Shown here piece by piece: positions 8,526-17,345 of a DNA stretch of 56,263 bases. A model generated the notes under the pieces. It had not been told where the DNA came from and did not search any database. It was given only the letters and a program-made list of their open reading frames with translations. The DNA is from Actinomycetales bacterium (GTDB taxonomy: Bacteria > Actinomycetota > Actinomycetes > Actinomycetales > Kineosporiaceae). How positions within the stretch are numbered: the stretch's first letter is position 1; every line of letters begins with the position of its first letter. The stretch covers positions 1 to 56,263 of the forward strand of contig JAAYAH010000199.1 in NCBI GenBank assembly GCA_012719445.1. The letters run 5' to 3'. Made by a program: the position numbers and the translations under genes.

Positions 8526-8606
8526 GGAGTGAAGTCGCTCCGGCGACCAGGGTCGTTCACAGGATACGCACAGTGACGGCCGTGCCTGCTCGTCGGTCGG
8601 AACGCG

Positions 8607-9002
8607 TCAGGCCGCCGCGGGGTCGGGCTGGTGGATGCCGAAGGTGTTGCCCTCGGTGTCGAGGTAGTAGCCCTGCCACGCCATCCCCGGCAGCGCCGTC
8701 TTCGGCAGCGCGACCAGACCGCCGGCGTCGAGGATGCGCCGCTCCGTCTCGTCGTAGTCCTCCACCCCCACGGTGCACACGTAGCCGTTCGTGCCCTGTT
8801 CCGGAGCCGATGCGGGGACCGGACGCGGCAGGAGACCGCCGTCGATGCCCGGCTGATCCGCCGGACCGGTGGTGATCCCCCAGTAGGTCGCCCCGACGTA
8901 CTGGCTGAAGTCCTCGTAGGCCCAGCCGAAGACCGCGGCGTAGAAGGCCTTGGCCCGCTCCACGTCGTCCGCCTGGATCTCGAAGTGCAGGACTCGGGAC
9001 AT
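8607..9002 (-). CDS. VOC-family protein (glyoxalase/bleomycin-resistance fold)
   Basis: 131 residues starting MSRVLHFEIQADDVERAKAF and ending GYYLDTEGNTFGIHQPD, the classic vicinal-oxygen-chelate layout of two beta-alpha-beta-beta-beta modules. His 6 (LHFEI) and the terminal TFGIHQ region correspond to usual metal-ligand positions, though only some ligands are conserved in this single-domain subgroup. It could be a small-molecule-binding or resistance protein; the substrate cannot be inferred. Cytosolic, monocistronic; the 182 bases to the ABC permease gene show nothing notable. Confidence 0.85.
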   Translation of the reverse strand: MSRVLHFEIQADDVERAKAFYAAVFGWAYEDFSQYVGATYWGITTGPADQPGIDGGLLPRPVPASAPEQGTNGYVCTVGVEDYDETERRILDAGGLVALPKTALPGMAWQGYYLDTEGNTFGIHQPDPAAA

Positions 9003-9184
9003 GAGGTCTCCTCGGCTCGGCTCGGCGCACCCGCCCGGCCCGGAGGCACCGGCCGGGCGGCACCCGGCCCGGCCGCGGCTCGCCTGCGGACCGCCGTCGG
9101 CGATCGCTGCCGACTGGAACCAGGACTACGCCACGGACGACGCTCCCGCGACCCGACGTCCCGCCCGGCGGCACCCGGGCGTTG

Positions 9185-10834
9185 CTAGACCTTCAGGTCG
9201 CGCCGGTGGAAGCAGACCGTCCCGGCCGCGACCAACGCGACGGCGACGGCGAGCAGCAGGACCAGCGGGACCAGGCGGAACTCGGCCGCGGGGACGCCGG
9301 GCACGTGGGTGAACGGCGAGAGGTTCAGCGCGGCCTGCGGCAGGTCGAGGATGGCGCCCAACTGACCGACGACCAGCGCCCCGACCAGGGCCGCCCAGCC
9401 GAGGGCCGCCGAGGCTCGCGGCACCGCGCCGAACCCCGCCACCGCGAGCGCACCCACGACCAGGACGGCGGGGATCTGCACGGCCGCAGCACCGAGGAAG
9501 CTCCCCAGCCCGCCGCCGAGGTCGCCCGTCGCGATGCCGTAGGCGAGGCCGCCGGTGAGGCCGGCCAGCAGCAGCAGACCGACCGTGCCCGCGGCGGCGA
9601 GCAGGGCGTGGGTGGAGATCCACCGGATCCGGCCGACCGCCGTCCCCAGGGTCGGCTCCAGCAGCCCCTGCGCCTCCTCGACCCGCATCCGCAGCAGCAC
9701 CTGCACCGTGTACCCGGCGACGAGCAGTCCGAGGAAGCTCGTCATCAGCGCGACGTAGGAGTCCACCAGGGTGCCGCCCATGCTCTCCAGGTAGGTCACG
9801 AAGTCCTCGCTGGCGTCGGAGAAGTCGTCGATCCCCTCCCCCACGGCGCCGAAGGCCGCCGCCACCGGGAGCACCGCGACGGACCAGGCCAGCAGCGGTC
9901 CCCGCTGCATCCGCCAGGCCAGGCCGAGCGGACCGCGGAGCGTACGCGGTGCCCTGGCGGGGCCGGGCCGGGTGGGGACGAGACCAGCGCCCAGGTCGCG
10001 TCGCGCGTTCAGCACGAACGCCGTGACCGCGAGCACGGTGAAGGTCACCGCGAACAGCCAGAGGACAGACCAGTTGTCCTGGTGGAAGGCCCGGATCTGC
10101 TGCCCCCACCCCAGCGGGGACAGCCACGACGGCCAGGCGCTGCGCACCTCGACGCCGCTGGGCGCCACCGTGCCCGAGGCGTCCCCGATCGCCCGGAGCA
10201 GGAAGGATCCCCCGAGGACGGCGGCGGCCAGCCCGACGGCGCCCCGCTGGCTCTCCGAGACCTGCGCGGTGACGGCGACGAGAGCGGCGAACACCGCGGC
10301 GACGGCCCCGGTCGCGGCCCCCGCCGCGATCGACCCCGGTACCGGCAGACCGTGCACCAGCAACGCGACGGTGACCGCGACGGCGACGGCGAGGCTCGCC
10401 CCGCAGGCGACCCCGAGGGCCGCGGCGAGCCGGGCCTGGCGGCCGACGACGGTGGACTCCAGGAGCTCCGCGCGCCCGGTCTCCTCGTCCTGCCTGGTGT
10501 GACGCGCCACGATCTGCATGGACATGATCGACGCGAGGACGGCGATCCGCCAGAACATCTCCACCATCGTCATCGCACCGATGCTGGTACCGGACGCGGG
10601 ACCGTCGAAGGCCCGGGAGATCCGGTTCGCGGCCCCGAACGCCACCGTCGTCACCCGCTCCTGCGCCTCCTCCCCGTAGAGCGCGACGACCCCGGTGACG
10701 GTCAGCCAGACCACCGCGGCGATGCTGCCGATCCACACCAGCAGGAGCACCCGGTCACGGCGCAGGGTGTGCCGGACCAGACGCCCGGTTCCGGTGAGGG
10801 CTGCGGGGAACCCGCCGGCAGGTGTCGGGGTCAC
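9185..10834 (-). CDS. ABC-2-type exporter permease (antibiotic-exporter class)
   Basis: 549 residues with about twelve hydrophobic helices in two halves, as in the long single-chain permeases of actinobacterial polyketide-antibiotic exporters (tetronasin-type). Helices include VLLLVWIGSIAAVVWLTVTG, VAAVFAALVAVTAQV and LLAAAGTVGLLLLAGLTGG. A segment MQIVARHTRQDEETGRAELL is typical of this permease family. The start is the GTG at 10834, whose GTGA overlaps the stop of the ATPase gene (10831), indicating translational coupling. The open frame runs about 100 residues further upstream, but that stretch is antisense-like and lies inside the ATPase gene. The exported compound is unknown. Confidence 0.88.
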   Translation of the reverse strand: MTPTPAGGFPAALTGTGRLVRHTLRRDRVLLLVWIGSIAAVVWLTVTGVVALYGEEAQERVTTVAFGAANRISRAFDGPASGTSIGAMTMVEMFWRIAVLASIMSMQIVARHTRQDEETGRAELLESTVVGRQARLAAALGVACGASLAVAVAVTVALLVHGLPVPGSIAAGAATGAVAAVFAALVAVTAQVSESQRGAVGLAAAVLGGSFLLRAIGDASGTVAPSGVEVRSAWPSWLSPLGWGQQIRAFHQDNWSVLWLFAVTFTVLAVTAFVLNARRDLGAGLVPTRPGPARAPRTLRGPLGLAWRMQRGPLLAWSVAVLPVAAAFGAVGEGIDDFSDASEDFVTYLESMGGTLVDSYVALMTSFLGLLVAGYTVQVLLRMRVEEAQGLLEPTLGTAVGRIRWISTHALLAAAGTVGLLLLAGLTGGLAYGIATGDLGGGLGSFLGAAAVQIPAVLVVGALAVAGFGAVPRASAALGWAALVGALVVGQLGAILDLPQAALNLSPFTHVPGVPAAEFRLVPLVLLLAVAVALVAAGTVCFHRRDLKV

Positions 10835-11730
10835 CTGGCACCCCCGTTCTCGCCGTAGTGGCGCAGGAACAGCTCCTCCAGCGCCGGTGGGGTGCTGGTC
10901 AGGGCGCTCACCCCGAAGCCCAGCAGGTGCCGCAGCACGCCGTCCAGGTACGCGCCGTCCACCTCGCACCGGGCCGTGAGACCGGCGACCGTGACGCCGT
11001 CGACGCCCGGCAGGCTCCCCAGTCCCGTGACCGGCCGCGCGGTGCGGACCTCCACGTCCGTGCGGCTGAGGTGCCGCAGGTCGTCGAGGGTCCCCGACTC
11101 CACCACCCGACCGGCCCGGATGATGCTCACCCGGTCGCACAGCGCCTCGGCCTCGGCGAGGATGTGGCTGGACAGCAGCACCGTCCGCCCCTCCCGCTGC
11201 CGCTCCCGCACGACATCGCGGAACACCGCCTCCATCAACGGGTCGAGGCCCGAGGTGGGCTCGTCGAGGACGAACAGCTCGACGTCCGAGGCGAAGGCGG
11301 CGACCAGGGCCACCTTCTGCCGGTTCCCCTTGGAGTAGGTGCGACAGCGCTTGGTGGGGTCGAGCTGGAACCGCTCCAGGAGGTCGGAGCGCAGCCCTTC
11401 CTCGAGCCCGCCCCTGAGGTCCGCGAGCAGGTCGACGGCCTCACCCCCGGACAGGTTGGGCCACAGGCTGACGTCCCCGGGGACGTAGGCGAGTCGCCGG
11501 TGCAGGGCGACGGCGTCCCGCCGCGGGTGCCCGCCCAGCACGCTGACCGTCCCCGCGTCGTGACGGAGCAGCCCGAGCAGGATCCGGATGGCGGTGGACT
11601 TGCCCGCCCCGTTGGGGCCGAGCACCCCGTGCACCTCCCCCGGCGCGATCTGCAGGTCCAGCCCGTCGAGGGCGAGGGTCCGCCCGAACCGCTTGACCAG
11701 CCCGGCGACCTCGATCACGGCAGCCACCAT
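10831..11730 (-). CDS. ABC exporter ATP-binding protein (DrrA-like)
   Basis: 299 residues. Walker A GPNGAGKSTAIRI, Q-loop region, signature-like TYSKGNRQKVALV (SKGN rather than LSGGQ, common in drug-resistance exporters), Walker B LFVLDEPTSGLD and the switch His in LLSSHILAEAE. The C-terminal ~90 residues form the extra domain seen in DrrA-type ATPases. Start ATG 11730 is chosen because GGGGAGG lies just before it; an ATG at 11751 is possible. It forms an operon with the permease gene and is divergent from the TetR gene over a palindromic operator. Confidence 0.93.
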   Translation of the reverse strand: MVAAVIEVAGLVKRFGRTLALDGLDLQIAPGEVHGVLGPNGAGKSTAIRILLGLLRHDAGTVSVLGGHPRRDAVALHRRLAYVPGDVSLWPNLSGGEAVDLLADLRGGLEEGLRSDLLERFQLDPTKRCRTYSKGNRQKVALVAAFASDVELFVLDEPTSGLDPLMEAVFRDVVRERQREGRTVLLSSHILAEAEALCDRVSIIRAGRVVESGTLDDLRHLSRTDVEVRTARPVTGLGSLPGVDGVTVAGLTARCEVDGAYLDGVLRHLLGFGVSALTSTPPALEELFLRHYGENGGAR

Positions 11731-11774
11731 GCCCTCCCCACGGACATCCACTAGTTGATACTGACTCTCAATTG

Positions 11775-11803
11775 AAAGTAGCTGTCATGACAGACGCTGT
11801 CAA
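11775..11803 (-). promoter_or_regulatory. Promoter of the ABC exporter operon
   Basis: On the minus strand a perfect -35 TTGACA (11803-11798) is followed after exactly 17 bases by TACTTT (11780-11775) as the -10. The spacer is filled by the TetR-type palindromes, so a bound repressor would block polymerase directly. Confidence 0.75.
11782..11802. promoter_or_regulatory. TetR-type operator: overlapping palindromes
   Basis: CTGTCATGACAG (11782-11793) is a perfect 12-base palindrome. TGACAG-ACG-CTGTCA (11788-11802) is a perfect 6+3+6 inverted repeat sharing the TGACAG half-site. Three half-sites in 21 bases lie inside the exporter promoter and upstream of the TetR gene, the normal place for autoregulatory binding. 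Confidence 0.8.
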
Positions 11804-11857
11804 CTGACGGTAGCCTTCAGGTTCTGCCGCTGCCGGGGGGATGGTCGGGAGGTGCAC

Positions 11858-12508
11858 ATGGTCGATCCGATGGGACTGCGGGAGCGCAAGCGGCTGGCCA
11901 CCATGCGACGCATCCAGGAGGCGGCCCTCGACCTCTTCGACGAGCACGGGTACGGCCAGGTGACCATCGAGCGGATCGCCGAGCGGGCCGAGGTCTCGGC
12001 CAGCACGGTCTACCGCTACTTCGGCACCAAGGAGCAACTCGTCCTGTCCGACGAGTACGACCCGATGGCGTTCGAGTTCATCGCCAGGGAACTGAGGTCA
12101 GCCCCTTTCCTGGAGGCCGTCCGCCTGGCGACGATGACCGTCCTGCAGCAGCAGATGGGGGCCGACCGTGAGCACACCATGCGCCGGCTCCGGTACATCT
12201 TCAGCGAGCCCACGATCCTGGCCGGCATGCTCGCCGAGACCGAGGAGATGATCCAGTTGGCGGTGGAACTGCTCGCGCCGCAGCTCGGTCGCTCCGCGGA
12301 CGACCTGGAGGTGCAGGTCGCGGTCTCCGCACTGATCCACGCGGTGATGACGACGATCCTGGCCTGGTACCGAGCCGGTCCGTCTGCTCCCATCCAGCCC
12401 TTCCTGGAGACCACATTCCGGGTGCTGGAGTCGGGACTGCACCTGGAACCGACCTCCCCCGCCCCCCGGGCACAGCGCCCACCCGACCAGGGACCCGCCG
12501 ACCGCTGA
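11858..12508 (+). CDS. TetR-family transcriptional regulator of the ABC exporter
   Basis: 216 residues. The N-terminal HTH is clear: RIQEAALDLFDEHGYGQVTI then RIAERAEVSASTVYRYFGTK, the TetR signature. The C-terminal helical domain (about 70-200) would bind an inducer and dimerise. ATG 11858 is chosen because GGGAGG ends five bases before it. It is divergent from the exporter operon, and the palindromes between them are the likely operator, so the probable role is repressing the exporter and itself until the exported compound or an analogue binds. The C-terminal tail is proline-rich and probably disordered. Confidence 0.93.
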   Translation: MVDPMGLRERKRLATMRRIQEAALDLFDEHGYGQVTIERIAERAEVSASTVYRYFGTKEQLVLSDEYDPMAFEFIARELRSAPFLEAVRLATMTVLQQQMGADREHTMRRLRYIFSEPTILAGMLAETEEMIQLAVELLAPQLGRSADDLEVQVAVSALIHAVMTTILAWYRAGPSAPIQPFLETTFRVLESGLHLEPTSPAPRAQRPPDQGPADR

Positions 12509-12703
12509 GCCCGGCATCGACCGGCGTCGTCACCCGTACCTCCACGGCAGAACGGTGCGATCGCTTCTTTGTCGTCGACTCGTTCAGTTCACGAACGGGG
12601 AAAGCTAATCCCACGAAGCACACCTCGAAGAAATGCCCGTCCCCCGAGGGGTATTTCCCGAGATCACCGACGAGCCGGTCAGGAATTGCTCACCATGATT
12701 CCG

Positions 12704-12732
12704 TTGACTTGATGTTATACGGGTAATACGTT
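12704..12732 (+). promoter_or_regulatory. Probable promoter of the RTX-like gene
   Basis: TTGACT (12704-12709), a 17-base spacer and TACGTT (12727-12732) form a good sigma-70-type promoter in a locally AT-rich stretch, about 70 bases upstream of the ATG at 12805. The rest of the 12509-12804 gap shows no gene. Confidence 0.6.
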
Positions 12733-12804
12733 GCGATGGCCACGTGGTGAGCAGTGGAGACGTCATCGACGAGCTCCTGAGTGCCACATGCAGGGAGGGG
12801 CATC

Positions 12805-13716
12805 ATGTTCTCACGTCGAACGACTCTGCCCGGATTCCTCGGGGCCGCCTTCGCGGCCACCCTTTTCGGCGCGACCGGCCTCCTCGCCGTTGCGACCGGG
12901 GCCGAGGCGCAGGCACCGACGTGTGCGAACCCCACGATCACCGGAACAGCCGGTGGAGATGTCATCTTCAGCCCGGCCGGAGCCGACGTCATCGTCACCC
13001 TCGGCGGGGACGATCTCGTGTTCGGCGACGGCGACGACACGGTCTGCCTCGGAGCCGGAGCGGACGTCTACGTCGGCAGCGCTGACGTGGACGTCGTCGA
13101 CGGAGGAGCCGGTGCGGACATCATCGAGGGCGGCGGTGGTGCCGACCGGCTCTTCGGAGGGGCCGGCGCCGACGCCGTCGACGGAGGTGCCGGTGACGAC
13201 GTGGTCGAGGGCGACGACGCGCACGACGTCCTCGACGGCGGAGCCGGAGCCGACACGATCAGCGGTGGCGCGGGACCGGACGCCATCTCCGGGGGCGCCG
13301 GAGCCGACGTCATCACCGGTGATGCGGGCGCGGACACGGTCACCGGTGACGCGGGCGCGGACAGCGTCAGCGGGAACGCCGGACCCGACACGCTCAACGG
13401 GAACGCAGGTGCCGACACCGTCCTGGGCGGTGCGGGTGCCGACACGGTGAGCGGTGGAGACGGAGCGGACACCCTCAGGGGAGGTGCCGGAGCGGATGCC
13501 CTCGACGGTGGAGCCGGGGCCGACAGCGTCTCCGGTGGCAACGCCGCCGACACGATCGAGGGCGGGACGGGGATCGACACCCTCAACGGCAACGCCGGGA
13601 ACGACACCCTCACCGACCAGGCCGGAGCGACGGACGCGGGCGACGGCGGTGCCGGCGCGGCCGACCGGTGCTCCAGCACCATCGAGACCCGGGTGAACTG
13701 CGAGATCATCACCTGA
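12805..13716 (+). CDS. Secreted RTX-like glycine-aspartate repeat protein
   Basis: 303 residues. A signal peptide (MFSRRTTLPGFLGAAFAATL onward, ending near AEAQA) is followed by about 25 tandem nonapeptides of the form GGAGADTVS/GNAGADTLN, the GGxGxDxxx consensus of RTX calcium-binding beta-rolls. The C-terminal ~40 residues hold a Cys pair (DRCSS, RVNCEII), which may form a disulfide cap. GGGAGGGG just upstream fixes ATG 12805. RTX proteins of Gram-negatives leave by type I secretion; here an ordinary Sec signal is present and no type I system is nearby, so calcium-triggered folding after Sec export is inferred. No catalytic domain was seen. Confidence 0.88.
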   Translation: MFSRRTTLPGFLGAAFAATLFGATGLLAVATGAEAQAPTCANPTITGTAGGDVIFSPAGADVIVTLGGDDLVFGDGDDTVCLGAGADVYVGSADVDVVDGGAGADIIEGGGGADRLFGGAGADAVDGGAGDDVVEGDDAHDVLDGGAGADTISGGAGPDAISGGAGADVITGDAGADTVTGDAGADSVSGNAGPDTLNGNAGADTVLGGAGADTVSGGDGADTLRGGAGADALDGGAGADSVSGGNAADTIEGGTGIDTLNGNAGNDTLTDQAGATDAGDGGAGAADRCSSTIETRVNCEIIT

Positions 13717-13824
13717 CCCGGCTCGACAGCGACCAGGGCCCGGAGCCACCGGCCGTCGAGCCGACGCCGAGCCCATCCCCGACATCGCCGACCGGTCAAG
13801 CCGCCGTCGGCCGGTGATGTCAAC

Positions 13825-13860
13825 GGCCGCCCCGGATCGCCTCGCGCATCCGGGGCGGCC
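13825..13860. terminator. Hairpin terminator between converging genes
   Basis: A perfect 13-base stem (13825-13837 with 13848-13860) with a 10-base loop lies between the RTX-like gene (stop 13716) and the GGDEF-EAL gene on the other strand (stop 13943). Likely works in both directions. Confidence 0.8.
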
Positions 13861-13942
13861 GTCCGGACGACGGACCGGAAGCCGAAGGACCGACAGGAAC
13901 CGCCTTCTCCCGCAGGCACCGGCCTCTCCCGCAGGCACCGGC

Positions 13943-16900
13943 TCAGGACGGCACGGACCTCCGGGACGCCCGTGGCACCTCGGGCGGCACCGGCAGGGCC
14001 ACCCGGGGAGGCGACACGGCGTCGGCCCACGGGCTTCCCTCGACGAGGCATCCCCTGTCGCCGGCAGGGACCGGCCGGGAGAACAGGAATCCCTGGCCGT
14101 ACCGGCATCTCAGCTCGCGGAGGTAGTCGCACTGGGCCCTGGTCTCGATCCCCTCCGCGATCACGTCCAGGCCGAGGTTGGCGGCCATCAGGACGATGGT
14201 GCGCACCAGCTCACGGCTGGTGGCCGCCCCGTCGATCCCGGCGACGAAGGACCGGTCGATCTTGAGGGCGTCGATCGGGAGGTTGTGCAGCGCGTCGAGG
14301 GACGAGTAGCCGGTCCCGAAGTCGTCGATGTGCAGCTCGACGCCCAGGTCGTGGAGGTCGGCGAGCTTGGCCCTGGCCAGTTCGGCGTCGTGCATGACCA
14401 CCCCCTCGGTGATCTCGAGCACCAGGCGCCCCGGAGGGATCCGGTGCCGCCGCAGGGCGTCCGCGACCTCCGCGAGCAGCGGCTGCCGCCAGAACTGCCG
14501 GTTGGAGATGTTGACGCTCACCCGGAGGTCCTCCGCCCCCGCCACGGTGGACCGCCACACCTGCAGCTGCCCGCACGCCTGTTCGAGCATCCACCGACCG
14601 ATCGGCACCGACAGCCCGCACTCCTCGGCGATCTGCAGGAACTCCGCGGGCTGCACGAGCCCCCTGCCCGGATGCCGCCACCGGATCAGCGCCTCGCAGG
14701 ACGCGGACCGGCCGTCGTCCAGGTCGACGATGGGCTGGAAGTGCGCCTCCAGCTCGCCGGCGTCGAGCGCCTGGCGCAGCTCGCCCTGCGTCCGCAACCG
14801 GAGCAGGGCCCGCTCGCGCATGGTCGGATGGAAGATCGCGTGCGTGCCCTTCTCCCGCGACTTCGCCCAGTACATCGCGGCGTCGGCGTCACGGAGGATG
14901 TCGATGGCGTCCTCGTACTCCGGCACGCCGACGGCCACCCCGATGCTCACCGAGATGGCGACCTCCTCGCCGTCCAGGGTGTACGGCCGGGACACGCTGG
15001 CCTGCAGCCGCTCGGCGATCAGGATCGCACCCTCGGCGTCACCGGCCTCCTCCAGCAGGATGGCGAACTCGTCGCCGCCGAACCGTGCCGCCGTGTCGAC
15101 GTCCCGCAGACAGGTCCTGATCCTGGCGGCGACCTCGATCAGGAGCTGGTCGCCGACGAGGTGGCCGAGGCTGTCGTTGACCACCTTGAAGCCGTCGAGG
15201 TCGAGCATGAGGACGGCGAACCGGGGGGCTCCGCGTCGGGTGTGCAGCACCGCCTGCCGGAGCCGGTCGAGGAACAGGGCCCGGTTGGGCAGGTCGGTGA
15301 GCTCGTCGTAGAGCGCTGCGTGCCGGAGCTGCTCCTCCTGCTCGCGCAGCGACTGCATCATGTCCCGGTGCTCGAGGGCGACGGTGAGCAGCGCGGCCCA
15401 CTGGTTCATGGTCTCCCGGCCCGTCGGCAGGTCGGCCTCCAGCCTGCCGACGAGGGAGAGCCAGCCCCGGTCCCTGCCCCGCACCCGCAGCGGCGCGACG
15501 TAGCAGAACAGGTCGTCGTCGAGGTCGGCCAGGTCGACGAGCTCCTGGGGCGGGAACGCGCGGGTGGTGACGGGGCCGGGCTCCTGCCGCTGCCGCGCGC
15601 CGTCCCGGTCGAAGCTCGCGACGACGGCGAGCCGGTCCTGCCCCGCCGCCCCCACCCCGCCCGGCCACAGGCCGAGGCATCCGGCACGGGCATCGGTGTG
15701 CCGGAGCCAGGCGAGGGTCCTGGGATCCTCACGGTCCGAGCCGAGCAGGTGCACGCTCAGCGTGTACTGCTCGACCAGGGTCTCCACGAAGCGGTTCGTG
15801 TCGGTCCGCTGGGCCCTGGCGTCGGCCTGGGACAGCCCGATGGAGAGCCCTCGTACCGCGGCCTCGACCCTCTCCGCGACCGACCTGTCCGCCCGGTACC
15901 GGGGCGAGGCGACGAGGTTGCGACCGTAGGCATGGAGGCAGTGGATCAGGCGGGTGAGCCGTTCCGGGTCCCCGGAGAGACGTTCCAGGCCCTCGAAGGT
16001 GGCGCGGAGCTCCGGTTGCGGGGACCCGTCGCTGCCGCGCGCCGCCCGGTCGAGGACGTCGACGAGGGTCCGCGCGGCGACACGGACGGCGCCCGCGTCC
16101 CGCACCCGCTCGATCCGGCCGTGGCAGAGGATGCCGGTCATCTGCTCCGCGAGCTCGTCGGCCGAGCAGGCGCCGGACGGATGGGAGAGGTCGTCCAGGA
16201 CCAGTGCCGGAGGGCAGCCGCAGGACTCGCGGACCACGAGCTCGGTCGGCATGAGGTGCGGGCCCGGCGCGGTGGGGCGGCCCTCGACGAGGTCGACGAG
16301 CAGCTCGACCGCCCGGACCCCGATCTCCCGGATCGGCTGGCGCACGCTGGACAGGCTCGGCGTCTGGTGCGCGGCGACGGCGGAGTCGTCGAACCCGATG
16401 ACGGCCAGGTCGCGCGGTACCTCGTAGCCGGCCTCGACGAGGGTCCGCATGATCCCGACGGCGTTCAGGTCCGTGCCGGCGATCAGGGCGGTCGCGGGCA
16501 TCCCGTCGCGGATCAGGAACCGGGCGGCGTCCGTTCCGCCGCGGAGCACGTTGCTCCCGCTCTCGTAGAAGAGCGCGGGGTCCGGTGTGATGCCGAGGTC
16601 GCGGAGTGCCTGCCGGTAGGCGGCGTGACGCTCACGGATGTCCCGCTGCACCAGGTGGCCGGCGAAGGCGATCCTGCGGTGCCCGTGGTCGACGAGGTGT
16701 CGCACCGCGGCGGTGATCCCGCTGCCGTTGTCGGGCAGCACGGCCGGGCACGCGAATCCCTCGACGAGGTCGCTCACGGTCACCACCGGCTTGCCGGTAC
16801 GGCGGAACGCCGAGAGATAGGTGGCGTCGGCCGAGTTCACCGTGACGATCAGCCCCGACACGCGGTCCCAGGCGACCTCGGCGCGCAGCAGCGTGGGGTC

Positions 16901-17053
16901 GTCGAAGTCGAAGGCGAAGACCCCGGCGTCCATGGTGCGGATGGTGACCAGCCGGCCGCCCACCGCCCGCACCCCGGCGGCGATCCCGCCCAGGAGGGAG
17001 CCGCTGTAGTCCCCGCCGAGGGAGGCGGAGACCACTCCGACGGTCGGCCCCAT
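13943..17053 (-). CDS. LacI-type sugar-sensor / GGDEF / EAL fusion protein
   Basis: 1036 residues, apparently cytosolic (no signal or membrane helices). Residues 1-280 have the fold of LacI-family effector domains without the DNA-binding helices: TVGVVSASLGGDYSGSLLGG, LVDHGHRRIAFAGH, DLAVIGFDDSAVAAHQTPSL, SSVRQPIREIGVRAVELLVD. About 300-590 is a helical/GAF-like region (LFCYVAPLRVRGRDRGWLSL). A GGDEF domain has intact ARFGGDEFAILL near 659 and an RDVD inhibitory site exactly five residues before it. The EAL domain has SCEALIRW near 787, DDFGTGYSSLDAL and AEGIET. Both enzyme motifs look complete. The start is fixed by GGAGGTGA seven bases before ATG 17053. Known of families: LacI sensor domains bind sugars or nucleosides. 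Inferred: carbohydrate availability sets c-di-GMP level without direct DNA binding. Confidence 0.92.
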   Translation of the reverse strand: MGPTVGVVSASLGGDYSGSLLGGIAAGVRAVGGRLVTIRTMDAGVFAFDFDDPTLLRAEVAWDRVSGLIVTVNSADATYLSAFRRTGKPVVTVSDLVEGFACPAVLPDNGSGITAAVRHLVDHGHRRIAFAGHLVQRDIRERHAAYRQALRDLGITPDPALFYESGSNVLRGGTDAARFLIRDGMPATALIAGTDLNAVGIMRTLVEAGYEVPRDLAVIGFDDSAVAAHQTPSLSSVRQPIREIGVRAVELLVDLVEGRPTAPGPHLMPTELVVRESCGCPPALVLDDLSHPSGACSADELAEQMTGILCHGRIERVRDAGAVRVAARTLVDVLDRAARGSDGSPQPELRATFEGLERLSGDPERLTRLIHCLHAYGRNLVASPRYRADRSVAERVEAAVRGLSIGLSQADARAQRTDTNRFVETLVEQYTLSVHLLGSDREDPRTLAWLRHTDARAGCLGLWPGGVGAAGQDRLAVVASFDRDGARQRQEPGPVTTRAFPPQELVDLADLDDDLFCYVAPLRVRGRDRGWLSLVGRLEADLPTGRETMNQWAALLTVALEHRDMMQSLREQEEQLRHAALYDELTDLPNRALFLDRLRQAVLHTRRGAPRFAVLMLDLDGFKVVNDSLGHLVGDQLLIEVAARIRTCLRDVDTAARFGGDEFAILLEEAGDAEGAILIAERLQASVSRPYTLDGEEVAISVSIGVAVGVPEYEDAIDILRDADAAMYWAKSREKGTHAIFHPTMRERALLRLRTQGELRQALDAGELEAHFQPIVDLDDGRSASCEALIRWRHPGRGLVQPAEFLQIAEECGLSVPIGRWMLEQACGQLQVWRSTVAGAEDLRVSVNISNRQFWRQPLLAEVADALRRHRIPPGRLVLEITEGVVMHDAELARAKLADLHDLGVELHIDDFGTGYSSLDALHNLPIDALKIDRSFVAGIDGAATSRELVRTIVLMAANLGLDVIAEGIETRAQCDYLRELRCRYGQGFLFSRPVPAGDRGCLVEGSPWADAVSPPRVALPVPPEVPRASRRSVPS

Positions 17054-17345
17054 GCGATGCTCACCTCCTCGGACGGGAGCCATCCCGGCACGGCGCCTCT
17101 CCCGTCCGGCCGTCGTCGACGCGGAGAGCCCGACATGGGGTGATGGTCGCGCGGTTGGAGAACCTTATCCCTATCCCCCGGCTCCCCGGGTGGAGTCCGG
17201 ACCCGGCCGCGCCCGGATCGACCCGGTCCGGCAGGGGTACCCCGGGAGAGGCATCCCGTGTGACCGTGGGGGTACGGACAAGACGTCGGGGATCGCCGGT
17301 CCGGCGACCCCCGGTGGATCGTCCGACGAGACGGTGAGGACGGGT

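Noticed and set aside
13814-17143. 1109-codon plus-strand open frame
   Set aside because: Antisense to the sensor-GGDEF-EAL gene, low-complexity composition, no ribosome site.
17052-17345. N-terminal extension of the CDF transporter
   Set aside because: The frame is open, but it lacks similarity, overlaps the divergent gene's control region, and a good ribosome site precedes ATG 17346.
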